The notes under the pieces were generated by a model. That model was not told the origin of the DNA and made no database searches. It was given only the letters and a program-made list of their open reading frames with translations. From Streptomyces sp. NBC_00273 (GTDB lineage Bacteria > Actinomycetota > Actinomycetes > Streptomycetales > Streptomycetaceae), in assembly GCF_036178145.1 (NCBI RefSeq), contig NZ_CP108067.1:1-64000 (forward strand): DNA of 64,000 bases, given 5' to 3'. Both the position numbers and the translations under genes were made by a program. This document shows positions 9,038 through 17,811 of the stretch, piece by piece (the first letter of the stretch is position 1; each line of letters begins with the position of its first letter).

Positions 9038-9241
9038 CGGTCCCTCAGAAGGCCGCCTGCAGGGAACGGGCGGCCCCGAATCCGGAGATGGGGCCGGGAC
9101 CAACATGTCCGTACCCCCTTCGGTGGATCCTGGTACGCGGCCGGACCTCTCGGGGCAGCCTGGATGTCGCGGGTCGGCTGATGAGCGGCCGGTCGCACAG
9201 CTGGGAGCGAGGTGATCGTGGTGGACAGGGTGCTCTAGGCG

Positions 9242-9805
9242 TTGGGAGCCGCGCACGAGGGGTCGGTGGGGGTGCTGCTGGCCGACGGCAGCGAGCCCGG
9301 ACCGGTCTACTTCGACGTGGGCAGCGGCCCGCATGTGCCGTCGTCGACCGAGTGGCACGCCTACGACGGCCGGTTCGGCCGACCGCGGGCCGCGGTCCTG
9401 CGGGGCAGCTGCTCCTGCGGCTGGCGGGGAATGGCCGAGTACCCGCTCGACTGGACCGTCCTGACCGCGGACGAGCCGCTGTACGAGGCGGACGTCGACC
9501 TGTCCGGGCCAATATCGGACTACGGCGCGCACCTGTCGGTGATCCGCGACGCCGCCGTCCCACTCCCCACGGAGCTCACCGGGCTCCTGACCGTACTCCT
9601 CCGCCGGCTCGACGGCCTGGCCGCCGAGCAGCCGCTGGTGGCGTTGAAGGCGCTGGCGGACCTGCGGTACGTCATCGCCCAGGTCGGCCAGGACGCGGCA
9701 GGCGAACTCGCCGCCCAGCAGGTACCGATCGAGCAGATCGCAACCGGGTTCGGCCCCAGCGAAGCCGCGGCCCGTACCTACCTCAACAGCTACCTCCGGC
9801 TCTGA
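9242..9805 (+). CDS. conserved-looking hypothetical protein
   Basis: The frame spans 187 codons. It contains a Cys/Trp motif, RGSCSCGWRG, near residue 52. The C-terminal part is helical, with TGLLTVLLRRLDGLAAEQPL and a final segment IEQIATGFGPSEAAARTYL that resembles a helix-turn-helix. The annotated TTG start is uncertain; GTG codons within the first 15 residues are alternatives. The protein looks soluble. The Cys pair might bind metal. No known family is assigned. Confidence 0.6.
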   Translation: MGAAHEGSVGVLLADGSEPGPVYFDVGSGPHVPSSTEWHAYDGRFGRPRAAVLRGSCSCGWRGMAEYPLDWTVLTADEPLYEADVDLSGPISDYGAHLSVIRDAAVPLPTELTGLLTVLLRRLDGLAAEQPLVALKALADLRYVIAQVGQDAAGELAAQQVPIEQIATGFGPSEAAARTYLNSYLRL

Positions 9806-10333
9806 TCCACGCCCCTACGGTGGCCTGCCGCGCCTGACAGGGCGAGAGCGGACCCGACGCGAGCCAAGGCCCTGAAGCATCCGGACCGGCGCGAGGCCTC
9901 CTGCCCCGATCCGCCCCCGGCACCACGAACTGCCGGTCCTCGCGGTTCGGGGGCAGCCCGTCAAGCGACTGATCCGTGCGGGGCGTCCTGTCACGGGGGC
10001 GGGTGCTGCGGGGTGCTCGGCGACGTCGACAACGGTCACGTCCGGGCAAACGATCATGTTCCAGGGGGTGGGGCAGGCCGGCTCGACCGCGCGGGCGCGC
10101 ACGGGTCGCCCCGCCAGGGCCGCCTGACGCGACGCCGACGATTCCACTCCCGCTGTCATCGCGGACGGGGCGGTTGACGGCGCAACGGGCAACACCAAGA
10201 GCATTGTTCGAGGGGCTGCAGCGTCTGGAGGTGTGTCGGACCAGCGGGGCTCCCAGGGGGCCGAGGGGTGCTGCGGTGATGCGGGGCCCCGCCACCGTCG
10301 TCCGGCTGCCCCCTCGGCCAGGGCCCTGCCTGG
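9806..10333. other. intergenic, no gene recognised
   Basis: This gap lies between convergent genes. No tRNA, repeat or plausible protein was seen. Open frames here are typical GC-rich shadows. Confidence 0.4.
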
Positions 10334-10810
10334 TCAGGCTGCTCGGGCGACGGCCGGGCCGAAGACGTTGTCGAAGGAGTGGGCGCGGTGGGTGCTGACC
10401 AGGTGGTAGGCGCCGCTTGAGTGGCGCAGGGCGTGGTCGGTGTAGTGGAGGACTTCGGCGGGGGTGAGGACTTTGAGGTCGCCGAAGACGTAGTAGAGCG
10501 GGGTTGGTGCGTGGGCGGCGGTTAGGAGGAGACCGGCGTTGAGGGTGGCGGTGCTGATCGCGTAGCGGTCGGAGTGGGTACTGGGCATGCGGTCTTTGGC
10601 GTCGATGGTGATGAGTTCGCTGCCGCGGGCGGCGATCAGGTCGGGGAACTGCCGCAGGGCGGAGCGGGTCCGGCGCAAGGCTTCGCGGACTGCATGGGGA
10701 TAGGTGCCCTGTCCGCAGGGATGGACGGTCCAGCCTCTGGCGTGCAAGGCGGCGGCGACTCGCTGTTCGTGCAGGTCCCCGACAGCCTTGCGGTGCTGCC
10801 ACTGCGTCAC
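10334..10810 (-). CDS. PD-(D/E)XK nuclease-like protein
   Basis: The 158-residue protein contains FPDLIAARGSELITIDAKDR, which fits the PD...(D/E)XK core of restriction-like nucleases (PD, then DAK after a beta strand). The N-terminal helix ends VGDLHEQRVAAALHARGW, the arrangement of small resolvase-like or restriction-like endonucleases. A GTG start at 10810 is chosen because CGGAGGGG lies eight bases upstream. The longer ATG start at 10876 would leave no room for a promoter against the divergent gene. Its substrate is unknown. Pairing with the divergent zinc-ribbon protein hints at a shared DNA-directed role. Confidence 0.75.
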   Translation of the reverse strand: MTQWQHRKAVGDLHEQRVAAALHARGWTVHPCGQGTYPHAVREALRRTRSALRQFPDLIAARGSELITIDAKDRMPSTHSDRYAISTATLNAGLLLTAAHAPTPLYYVFGDLKVLTPAEVLHYTDHALRHSSGAYHLVSTHRAHSFDNVFGPAVARAA

Positions 10811-10883
10811 GGTGGTTTCCCCTCCGACGAGTTCCGCATGCGTGATACGAACAGCTGTCTTTTCGTATTCCCTCATCTCTGGC

Positions 10884-10897
10884 TATGATGCCGCACA
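10884..10897 (+). promoter_or_regulatory. -10 box for a probable leaderless transcript
   Basis: TATGAT at 10884-10889 is followed seven bases later by the ATG at 10897. There is no Shine-Dalgarno sequence before that ATG. This fits a leaderless mRNA starting at or next to the start codon. A matching -35 element is not clear. Confidence 0.4.
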
Positions 10898-11775
10898 TGG
10901 CGGCATACGTTGACCCACGCTTTCGTCCCACGCTATGGCCCGGAACACCCGTTCCCGCACCGCAGTTGAGCCCCCTCACCGACGCGCGGGTGGATGGCGA
11001 GTGGATCGTCTGGAGCCCCCAGCTCCGCTCCCCCGGCGATGGCACCGTGTCACTGCCCGAGGACTTCTACCTGCGCGAATTCATGGAGCTCGCCCCTGCC
11101 GACCTGGAGGCGGTCGCCGCCATGATGCGCGCCTACGGGCATCTGGGAGGCCGCGTGGGGGCGTTGAGCCTGGACGTCGAGGAACACGAGCACTTCACCG
11201 CGCTGGCGGACAGCCTGCACCCCGAGCGCGGGCCGTTCGCCCTCTACGGCGAGCTGGCGACGCTGTTCGTCTCCGAGGCCCAGGACGCCATCGCCACCTG
11301 GCTGGCTCTGCGTCACGAGGGCGGACTGGACGCACTCGTCGAAGCCGAGGCCACCGAAGAAGAGCTCGCCCAGTGGCAGGCCGCCAACAGCGACAAGGCG
11401 GAGACGTGGCCGCGCGACCTGGACCACATGCGTGAGGAGCTGCTGGCGCTGAAGGTCAGCGACCTGGCCAGCACCCTCAACGCGGCCCTGGAGCCTTTCA
11501 GTATCGGCATCGGCGGCCTCGAGGACCGCTACCCCACACTCCTGGCCGTGACGTTCCTCCAGCTCTACAACCACCTCGCCGAGAACGCCACCATCCGCGA
11601 ATGCGCCAACGAGAACTGCCGGCGGGCCTTCGTCCGCCAACGCGGACGCGCCGAATATGGACAGAACCGCACCACCGGCATCAAGTACTGCACCCGCGAA
11701 TGCGCCCGCGCCCAAGCACAACGCGAACACCGGCGCCGCCGCAAACTGCAGACCGCCCCACACAAGCCCAGCTGA
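10897..11775 (+). CDS. hypothetical protein with C-terminal zinc-ribbon (CGNR-like)
   Basis: The product is about 292 residues. Most of it is acidic and helical with no recognised fold. The last 60 residues carry [20 protein letters not shown], then [20 protein letters not shown]. This is a C-x4-C ... C-x3-C zinc-binding module ending in an Arg-rich helix, as in CGNR-type zinc fingers of actinobacterial DNA-binding proteins. ATGs at 10885 and 10888 are alternatives, but a TATGAT box overlaps them. It is divergent from the nuclease-like gene. Confidence 0.7.
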   Translation: MAAYVDPRFRPTLWPGTPVPAPQLSPLTDARVDGEWIVWSPQLRSPGDGTVSLPEDFYLREFMELAPADLEAVAAMMRAYGHLGGRVGALSLDVEEHEHFTALADSLHPERGPFALYGELATLFVSEAQDAIATWLALRHEGGLDALVEAEATEEELAQWQAANSDKAETWPRDLDHMREELLALKVSDLASTLNAALEPFSIGIGGLEDRYPTLLAVTFLQLYNHLAENATIRECANENCRRAFVRQRGRAEYGQNRTTGIKYCTRECARAQAQREHRRRRKLQTAPHKPS

Positions 11776-12018
11776 CTACGAGATTCCGGCTGAACCCCTG
11801 AACTCCATGTCACCACCGACCGCCAGATGACCCCCGGGGCTGCTGCGGCCGGTCCCGGCCGTACCGGAGGAGGACATGGCGGGCCTGTTGTGGCCTCGTC
11901 GCGAGACCGCGTCACGCCTGGTGACAGCTCTCGTTGGGCATCTGTGCAGCCCTCGACACCCCCAGTGCCGGCAGCAGGCTTCCGGCTGATGGCCTGCGTT
12001 CGTTGCCTGGCACCGCTG

Positions 12019-13344
12019 TCAGGCTGCGGCGAGGGCCAGGAGTTCTGGGACTCCGGCTGCGGTGCGGTAGGGCTGGAATTCGGGCACGAGCTCCTGGACG
12101 AGTCGTTCGCAGCGCGGGGCACCGATTCGGCGGGAGAGTCGGATGGCTTCTCCGGCGGTGTGGGCTGCCAGTTCGGGTTGCTTGAGCTTCAGGTGGCTGG
12201 CTGCCTGATAGGCGAGGAAGACTCCTCGGGTCTTGTCACGGGTGGCAGGCAGAAGGGCTTGGCCCTCGCCGATGAGCTGGTGGGCGCGGGCGGCGTCCCC
12301 GAGGTCGAGGAGGGCTTGGCCGGAGTCGACGGCGAGGTCGGCTTCGGACATCCACGCGCACCATGCGGGCAGAGGCAGGCCGGACGATGCGCCGAGGTGG
12401 TGCTCAGCTGCGGCAAGGGCATGCAGGGCGGGCTGCTTCTCTCCCTGCGCGGCGAGGGTGCGGGCGAGGCGGAGGTGGAGGAGGGAGCGCGCGGCGGGGT
12501 GCTGGGTGCGTTTGAGGGCGTGCTGGAGGATTCCGGCGGCTGTGGTGTGGTCCTTGCGCCAGGCGGCTTGATAGGCGAGGTCGCCGAGCATGGCAGCGCC
12601 GAGGTCGGGGTCGTCGGTGGCGTGGGCGCTGTGGAGGCCGGCGATCCAGAGTTTGCTGGCGGCGGTGTGGTGGCCGTGGTCGAAGCGGTGCCAGGCGACG
12701 GTCTGGGCGAGGGTTGTGGCCAGGGTGTGGAGGCGTAGGCCGGTGATGCGGTCGTAGCGGCTGTGGGCGATGAGTTCTGTGACGGTCGTGAGGTGGGCGT
12801 CCAGCAGGGCTGATACGTGCTGGCGTTGCTCGGTGACCAGGCTGTTGAGCTGTCGGCTGGTGTCCTCCAGCAGGCTGACCGTGTCCTCGCCGACGAGTTT
12901 GCTGCCCTCCGACTGTGCGGCGAGCGCGATCCCTCCGCTGGTGGCCCAGGCGGCGGCCAGTGTTGTGAGGGCGGTGCCGGAGATGGTGAGGAAGGTGCGG
13001 CGTTCCATGGCGGTGTTGAGGGCCTCTCGCAGGGCGGTGACGGTGCTGGACGGGCCGAGGGGAACGACGCCTCCGTCGCTGCCGGGCAGCCAGTTCGGCC
13101 AGTTGCCGGGGTCGACCAGCTCGACGGGTAGCCCCAGCGCTTCAGCGATGTAGATCTGCGTTTCGGGTTCCGGGGTGACCCCTAGAACTTCCCACTTGCG
13201 GACCCGGTGCTTGTCGGTGCCCGAGCGCAGTCCCCGGCGCTGCGCCGCCGCGGCGATGAGGTTCGCCAAGTCGACCCGGGTCAGGCCTTTGAGCGCGCGC
13301 CGGTAAGCCAGCGGATGCGAATGCTCGGTCACGTAATCAGTCAA
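12019..13344 (-). CDS. XRE-family regulator with TPR-like C-terminus
   Basis: The 441-residue protein opens with a helix-turn-helix segment (YRRALKGLTRVDLANLIAAA) adapted as KHRVRKWEVLGVTPEPETQ, the form seen in large Streptomyces XRE/TPR regulators. From residue 190 on it is a chain of alpha-helical repeats rich in Ala, Leu and His (LHTLATTLAQTVAWHRFDHG, QAALDLGDAARAHQL style). The TTG start follows GGGAG. It is divergent from the radical SAM operon with a 185-bp gap and is the obvious candidate to control it, possibly in response to a ligand bound by the repeats. Confidence 0.85.
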   Translation of the reverse strand: MTDYVTEHSHPLAYRRALKGLTRVDLANLIAAAAQRRGLRSGTDKHRVRKWEVLGVTPEPETQIYIAEALGLPVELVDPGNWPNWLPGSDGGVVPLGPSSTVTALREALNTAMERRTFLTISGTALTTLAAAWATSGGIALAAQSEGSKLVGEDTVSLLEDTSRQLNSLVTEQRQHVSALLDAHLTTVTELIAHSRYDRITGLRLHTLATTLAQTVAWHRFDHGHHTAASKLWIAGLHSAHATDDPDLGAAMLGDLAYQAAWRKDHTTAAGILQHALKRTQHPAARSLLHLRLARTLAAQGEKQPALHALAAAEHHLGASSGLPLPAWCAWMSEADLAVDSGQALLDLGDAARAHQLIGEGQALLPATRDKTRGVFLAYQAASHLKLKQPELAAHTAGEAIRLSRRIGAPRCERLVQELVPEFQPYRTAAGVPELLALAAA

Positions 13345-13422
13345 GCACTCCCTGTGGTTTCCCAGGGGCCGTTCCGGCGGGCGGGACCCCCGCGGGACCC
13401 CCGTCTGGCCATCGCATCGGAC

Positions 13423-13518
13423 GTGCTGGTGCCCGAAACTCGATCCTCTGATCGGCCGAACGATCTGCTCGGCCTGGTGCCTGGCCTTGGCACCTGTCCC
13501 CCGACCCCTCGCAGATGA
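13423..13518 (+). CDS. possible 31-residue peptide upstream of the radical SAM gene
   Basis: A GTG-initiated frame in the divergent intergenic region encodes 31 residues ending GLGTCPPTPRR. It stops 11 bases before the ATG of the first radical SAM gene. Its ribosome binding site is weak. It is listed only because no other precursor-sized ORF is visible in this cluster. It may be chance. Confidence 0.2.
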   Translation: MLVPETRSSDRPNDLLGLVPGLGTCPPTPRR

Positions 13519-13529
13519 AGGGACCTCTC

Positions 13530-14789
13530 ATGCCGTTTCGCGCTGGTGCCCGCTCGGGCGCCTTGTCACTCGTGCACGACGGTTGTCCGGACGGGACTGC
13601 GGCAGCCTCAATGCTGCAGACCTCCCCGTACCTTTCCAGCGTTCGTCCGAGCACCCGCTCCGACCTGGTGTATCTGTCGGACACCGCCGGGCCTGAGGCC
13701 CCCACGGGCTCTCCGCCTCTGGAGAGCACTGTGTTCGGGGTCGTGGGTCTGGACCGGGTGATCGTGTGGCAGGACGACGCTGAGGTACTCCAGCTCCTGC
13801 GGTACGCCTCCGAACGCCCTCACGACAGCACTGAGCTCTCGGCCCGGTTCGGGGCCAGCCGGGTGGCGGCGGCGGTGGCACGAGAGTGGCTACAGGATCC
13901 TGTAGAGCTGTGCCGGTCGTACCGGATCGAATCCGGGGAGATCGAGGTGACGGCCCACTGCAACTGGGGCTGCGTCTCCTGCCCGGTGGCGACCGACCCC
14001 AAGCCGCGTCGGACCATGCCGATGAGCCTGTTCGAGGAGATCGTCGGCAAGCTCACCGCGGCCGGCGCCTCGTACGTGACGTTCCAGTTCTTCAACGAGC
14101 CGACCCTGGACCGGTACCTCTCACAAAGGCTGGAGGTCCTGGCCCATCACGGGATGCCACTTGCTCTGTACACGAATGCTTCCGCGCTGACCACGGCGAA
14201 GATCGAGGATCTGAAGCGCACCGGGGTGCTGAAGGACCTGATCGTGAACATCCCCGCGGTCGACGAGGCCGAGTTCGCCAAGCTCACCGGGTCACGGAGC
14301 TACCACCACACGATGGGCAACACCGAGGCTGCCCTGCGCGCCGGGCTGCCGGTGCACGTCGTCGTCAACGGGGTCGGCGCGCGTCGGGAGCGCAACCTCG
14401 AAGAGGTCGAGCGGCACTTCGTTCCGCTTGGCGCGCAGGTGTACCCGAGCCTGACGTGTGACCGGGCCGGTGAGCTGGGCGGCGAGTACGCCCAGGGCGT
14501 CCGGGTGGAAGGGCGGCTGACCGGCTGCGGCTGGCCGGTGCAGCACGTGAACATCTCCGTGACCGGGGCCCTGTTCCTGTGCTGCAACGACTACTACCAG
14601 CGCGAGGTGTTCGGGCACGTCGGGGACGGTTCGATCGACGAGCTGCTGTCCGGCGAGCCGGCGGTCGCGCTGCGCCGCAAGGTGTTCGGCGTCGACGAGG
14701 CCCCGGAGGACTTCCTGTGTCGACGCTGCCACAACCAGCTGCCCGACTTCCCCGCCAGGGACTTCAGGCCGATCGCGACCTTCGGATAG
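13530..14789 (+). CDS. radical SAM/SPASM enzyme
   Basis: This 419-residue protein has the radical SAM CX3CX2C motif at C144-C148-C151 (AHCNWGCVSCPV). That motif binds a [4Fe-4S] cluster and S-adenosylmethionine. The C-terminal 100 residues hold further cysteines (LTGCGW, LFLCCND, FLCRRCHNQLP) typical of a SPASM domain with auxiliary clusters. Residues about 65-125 (DRVIVWQDDAEVLQLL) resemble the winged-helix PqqD/RRE-like recognition module often fused to peptide-modifying enzymes. The ATG at 13530 is chosen for AAGGGA upstream. It is first in a tightly spaced operon. The likely role is radical modification of a peptide or small substrate; the substrate is unknown. Confidence 0.9.
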   Translation: MPFRAGARSGALSLVHDGCPDGTAAASMLQTSPYLSSVRPSTRSDLVYLSDTAGPEAPTGSPPLESTVFGVVGLDRVIVWQDDAEVLQLLRYASERPHDSTELSARFGASRVAAAVAREWLQDPVELCRSYRIESGEIEVTAHCNWGCVSCPVATDPKPRRTMPMSLFEEIVGKLTAAGASYVTFQFFNEPTLDRYLSQRLEVLAHHGMPLALYTNASALTTAKIEDLKRTGVLKDLIVNIPAVDEAEFAKLTGSRSYHHTMGNTEAALRAGLPVHVVVNGVGARRERNLEEVERHFVPLGAQVYPSLTCDRAGELGGEYAQGVRVEGRLTGCGWPVQHVNISVTGALFLCCNDYYQREVFGHVGDGSIDELLSGEPAVALRRKVFGVDEAPEDFLCRRCHNQLPDFPARDFRPIATFG

Positions 14790-14802
14790 AGGGAGGGCTC
14801 CC

Positions 14803-15756
14803 ATGCGTGATCCGGTGCGGATCTGGTACGTGGCCGGCCAGCGGCTGTGCAATCTGGCCTGCGACTACTGCGTGTCCATCGGCGACTGGGCCAAGAGCCG
14901 TCGCCACGACTGGAAGAACCCTGAGGACCGCAAGGTCTACGAGAGGGTGGTGACCTGGATCGGGACGCGCCCCTACCCGGTGAAGGTCCGACTCGGCACC
15001 CTCGGCGAGCCGTTCGCGAGCCCCTTCTTCCTGGAGAGGGCTGCCTGGCTGACCCGGCAGAACGGCGTCGAGCATGTCGAGCTGGTCTCCAACGCGATCC
15101 TGATGCCCCGTCGGCTACCCAGGCTGGAGGCAGCGGCCAACTTAGGCAAGCTCTCCCTGTGGCTGACCTGGCACGATGGCCAGGCCGACCTTGGCCGATT
15201 CATCGCCGCAGCCTCCTTCGCACAGGAGACCTTCGGCTGCTTCGTCGTCGTCAACGCCCTGCTGTTCGAAGACAACGCGGACGCTGTGGCCCGCGCCGGG
15301 GAGGCCGCCCGCGCAGCTGGGTTGCGGTTCAACGTCGACCTCGGCTACGACCCGACCACTGCCACCGACCCGCAGGATCCGTCCAACGCGGTGCCCGCGC
15401 TCAAGGCCGGTAGTGCCCTGGAGACGCTGGCCGGCCTCGGCGGAAACCGGGCGCTCGCCGAGACGGCCCTGATCGCACTGACGTCCTGCCAGGGGATGTC
15501 CTGCCGGGCCGGCTACGACGCTGTGTTCATCGACATCCATGGCCAGGCCTACCGCTGCTCCAACTATTCAGCCCAGGAGCGCCCGGCTCTGGGCAGCGTC
15601 CTGACCGACGGCTTCGAGCTGCCGCTGCGTCCCGACCGCTGGGCTCCGTGCGCGGCCGCTGGCGGCTGCGGCAATAAGGAGGACTTCCTCAACCTCCAGA
15701 TCGCCGCCCCTCTACGTCCTGAGACGGTCCCCAGCCTCGGCTGGACCGACGCCTGA
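14803..15756 (+). CDS. second radical SAM enzyme
   Basis: The 317-residue protein carries CX3CX2C at C16-C20-C23 (RLCNLACDYCV), immediately after the first beta strand. The C-terminal cysteines (TSCQGMSCRAG, YRCSNYS, CAAAGGCGN) suggest an auxiliary cluster of SPASM or twitch type. It starts 13 bases after the first enzyme with GGGAGGG upstream. Two adjacent radical SAM proteins imply two radical steps, or a catalytic and an accessory partner. Confidence 0.9.
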   Translation: MRDPVRIWYVAGQRLCNLACDYCVSIGDWAKSRRHDWKNPEDRKVYERVVTWIGTRPYPVKVRLGTLGEPFASPFFLERAAWLTRQNGVEHVELVSNAILMPRRLPRLEAAANLGKLSLWLTWHDGQADLGRFIAAASFAQETFGCFVVVNALLFEDNADAVARAGEAARAAGLRFNVDLGYDPTTATDPQDPSNAVPALKAGSALETLAGLGGNRALAETALIALTSCQGMSCRAGYDAVFIDIHGQAYRCSNYSAQERPALGSVLTDGFELPLRPDRWAPCAAAGGCGNKEDFLNLQIAAPLRPETVPSLGWTDA

Positions 15757-15790
15757 TCTACCGACCCGCTCTGGAAGGGAATCCGCTCTC

Positions 15791-16552
15791 GTGCTCATCA
15801 GCGACCTGGCCTGGCCCGACCTGCAACCCGGCCCGGAAGACCACGTCATCCTCCCCGTCGGCGCCCTTGAACCGCACGGCCCGCACCTGCCACTCGGCTC
15901 CGACACCATGATCAGCGACCACTTCGCCCGCCGGCTCGCTCACGACATCGGGGGCCGCGTCGCACCCACCCTCGGCTATGGCGTGGCCACTCCCTCCCAG
16001 CGGCTCGGCGGCACCTTCCCCGGCGTCATCAGCATCAGCGGCGACACCTTCACGGCCGTGGTCACCGAGGTCCTCGCCTCTCTGGTGCGTCACGGCTACC
16101 GCCGTCTGCTCCTGGTCAACTCGGCCATCGACAACATCAGCTTCCTGTGCGAGGCCGCCCGCGACCTGACCGAACGGAGCCCCGGCGTGCGGGTGATGAT
16201 CGTGAACTGGTGGGACGTCGTCGGCGAGGACTTCCGTAACGCCCTCGCCCGCGAGAGCGGCACTGCCCGCCAGGATGACCACCATGCCGGGATGGTCGAG
16301 TCCAGCCTCGTCATGCACATCAGCCCGCACGCCGTCCGCACCGACCGGCTAACCGCCGACGGCGGCGTGGAGCAGCCCCGCCGGATCAGCTACCACCTGT
16401 ACCCGCAGCCGGCCGACACCGCGACCAGCAGCGGCATCGTCTACACCGCGGCTGGGGCGGGCGCCGGGGTCGGTGAGCGGGTGGCCGACCAAGTCGCCCG
16501 GCGGCTCGCCGACGCCGTGCGCCGCGAGTTCGCCGCACCCCTTCCGTCATGA
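15791..16552 (+). CDS. creatininase-family amidohydrolase (MftE-like)
   Basis: The 253-residue protein has the creatininase fold signature GALEPHGPHLPLGSD, giving metal ligands E27, H29 and D38. It also has GTFPGVISIS, and DDHHAGMVESS, which holds further ligands. The family includes creatinine amidohydrolase, archaeal FAPy deformylase, and the peptidase MftE, which trims the mycofactocin precursor after radical SAM modification. The position after two radical SAM genes favours hydrolysis of a modified intermediate. The GTG start has GGAAGGG upstream. Confidence 0.88.
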   Translation: MLISDLAWPDLQPGPEDHVILPVGALEPHGPHLPLGSDTMISDHFARRLAHDIGGRVAPTLGYGVATPSQRLGGTFPGVISISGDTFTAVVTEVLASLVRHGYRRLLLVNSAIDNISFLCEAARDLTERSPGVRVMIVNWWDVVGEDFRNALARESGTARQDDHHAGMVESSLVMHISPHAVRTDRLTADGGVEQPRRISYHLYPQPADTATSSGIVYTAAGAGAGVGERVADQVARRLADAVRREFAAPLPS

Positions 16553-16608
16553 CCCCGGACAGCGCCCGGGCCCGCCCGGGGACGTCTCGCAGAAGGAGAG
16601 CCACTTCG

Positions 16609-17811
16609 ATGCCGTCTTCCGTCGACCAGCTGTACGTGTTCTCACCGTCGGCTTCCTACCCCCGCCCGTTCGCGTGCGTCATCGACAACCGGGCGCGGCT
16701 CGTCCACGCTTGGTCCAGCCCCATCGGCCAGCCCGACATCGAGACCAGCCCGCCCTCCTACCTGCGGGGCTGGAACCACGTCGAGGTCGGGCCCGACGGC
16801 AGCCTGTACGCGATGGTGCCGCTGCACGCGCTGCTCAAGCTCGCCCCGGACTCCACCCTCACCTGGCGGGCCGACCTCCCTGCCCACCACGACCTCGCCC
16901 TCAGCCCCGCCGGTGAGATCTACGTCCTGACCGAGGAACCCCGCCCCGTGCCCTGCACCGGCGGCTCCCACGTCCTGCTGGACAACTCCGTCACCGTCCT
17001 CGGCCCGGACGGGCTACTGCGGGCCGCGTATTCCCTGTACGAAATCCTGACCACCGACCCCCGGCTGGAGGCTCTGATCACCGGCGTGATCGACGAGCAT
17101 CGCGTGGCCGGACGGACCGCTGATCCTGCCGTCCTCGCCCTGCGGCTGGAAGGAGCGAACGGTTGGAGGCGCGGCCGCGACGTCTCCCGCCTGCTGCGGG
17201 CCCGGCCCGGATCGCCCAGCGACATCCTCCACGCCAACACCGTCGAGATCCTCACCACCGCCCATCCCGCCGGGCTGTGGGCGGCTGGGAACGTCCTGGT
17301 CTCGCTGCGCAACCTGAACCTGATCGCCGTTTTGGACCTCGGCGCCCGTGCGGTGCGCTGGTGGTGGGGGCCCGGCGAACTGTCCGGCCAGCACCAGCCC
17401 TCCGTGCAGCCTGACGGCACGATCCTGGTCTTCGACAACGGCCGGGCCCTCAGCCGTTCCCGGGTCCTGGAGATCGAGCCGCTGACCCAGTGCGTCACCT
17501 GGCGGTACGAGCCGGGCCTGTTCTGCGAGATGGCTGGCGGCTGCGAGCGCCTGGACGACGGCGCGGTCCTCATCAGCGACGCTCAGGCCGGTCGCGCCCT
17601 GATCGTCGACCGCGACGGCCGCGAGCGGTGGACCGTTCATGTCTCTACCCGCGCCAGGTCCGCCGGGCGTTCCCGCGCGGAGTTCTACCGCCTGTCCGCC
17701 ATACCCCGCCCCGCCGCCCGGTTCCTGGGTGCAGGTGACCGGCCGGCCCGTACCCTGGCCGAGTCCCAGGTCAGCTGCCACGTCGGCCAGAGCGTCCGGG
17801 GTGCCCTGTGA
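16609..17811 (+). CDS. beta-propeller protein resembling arylsulfotransferases
   Basis: About 400 residues with repeated propeller-blade patterns: GWNHVEVGPDGSLYAMV, DLALSPAGEIYVL, QPSVQPDGTILVFDNG, GCERLDDGAVLISDA. The blade motifs and conserved His/Asn resemble the ASST/arylsulfotransferase beta-propeller family. No signal peptide is present, unlike periplasmic ASST enzymes. It may be a cytosolic binding or transferase component. The ATG at 16609 follows AAGGAG; the frame is open 60 bases further upstream. Confidence 0.65.
   Translation: MPSSVDQLYVFSPSASYPRPFACVIDNRARLVHAWSSPIGQPDIETSPPSYLRGWNHVEVGPDGSLYAMVPLHALLKLAPDSTLTWRADLPAHHDLALSPAGEIYVLTEEPRPVPCTGGSHVLLDNSVTVLGPDGLLRAAYSLYEILTTDPRLEALITGVIDEHRVAGRTADPAVLALRLEGANGWRRGRDVSRLLRARPGSPSDILHANTVEILTTAHPAGLWAAGNVLVSLRNLNLIAVLDLGARAVRWWWGPGELSGQHQPSVQPDGTILVFDNGRALSRSRVLEIEPLTQCVTWRYEPGLFCEMAGGCERLDDGAVLISDAQAGRALIVDRDGRERWTVHVSTRARSAGRSRAEFYRLSAIPRPAARFLGAGDRPARTLAESQVSCHVGQSVRGAL

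Noticed and set aside
8444..9532. 362-codon minus-strand open frame
   Set aside because: It runs antisense to two better-supported plus-strand genes and is low-complexity.
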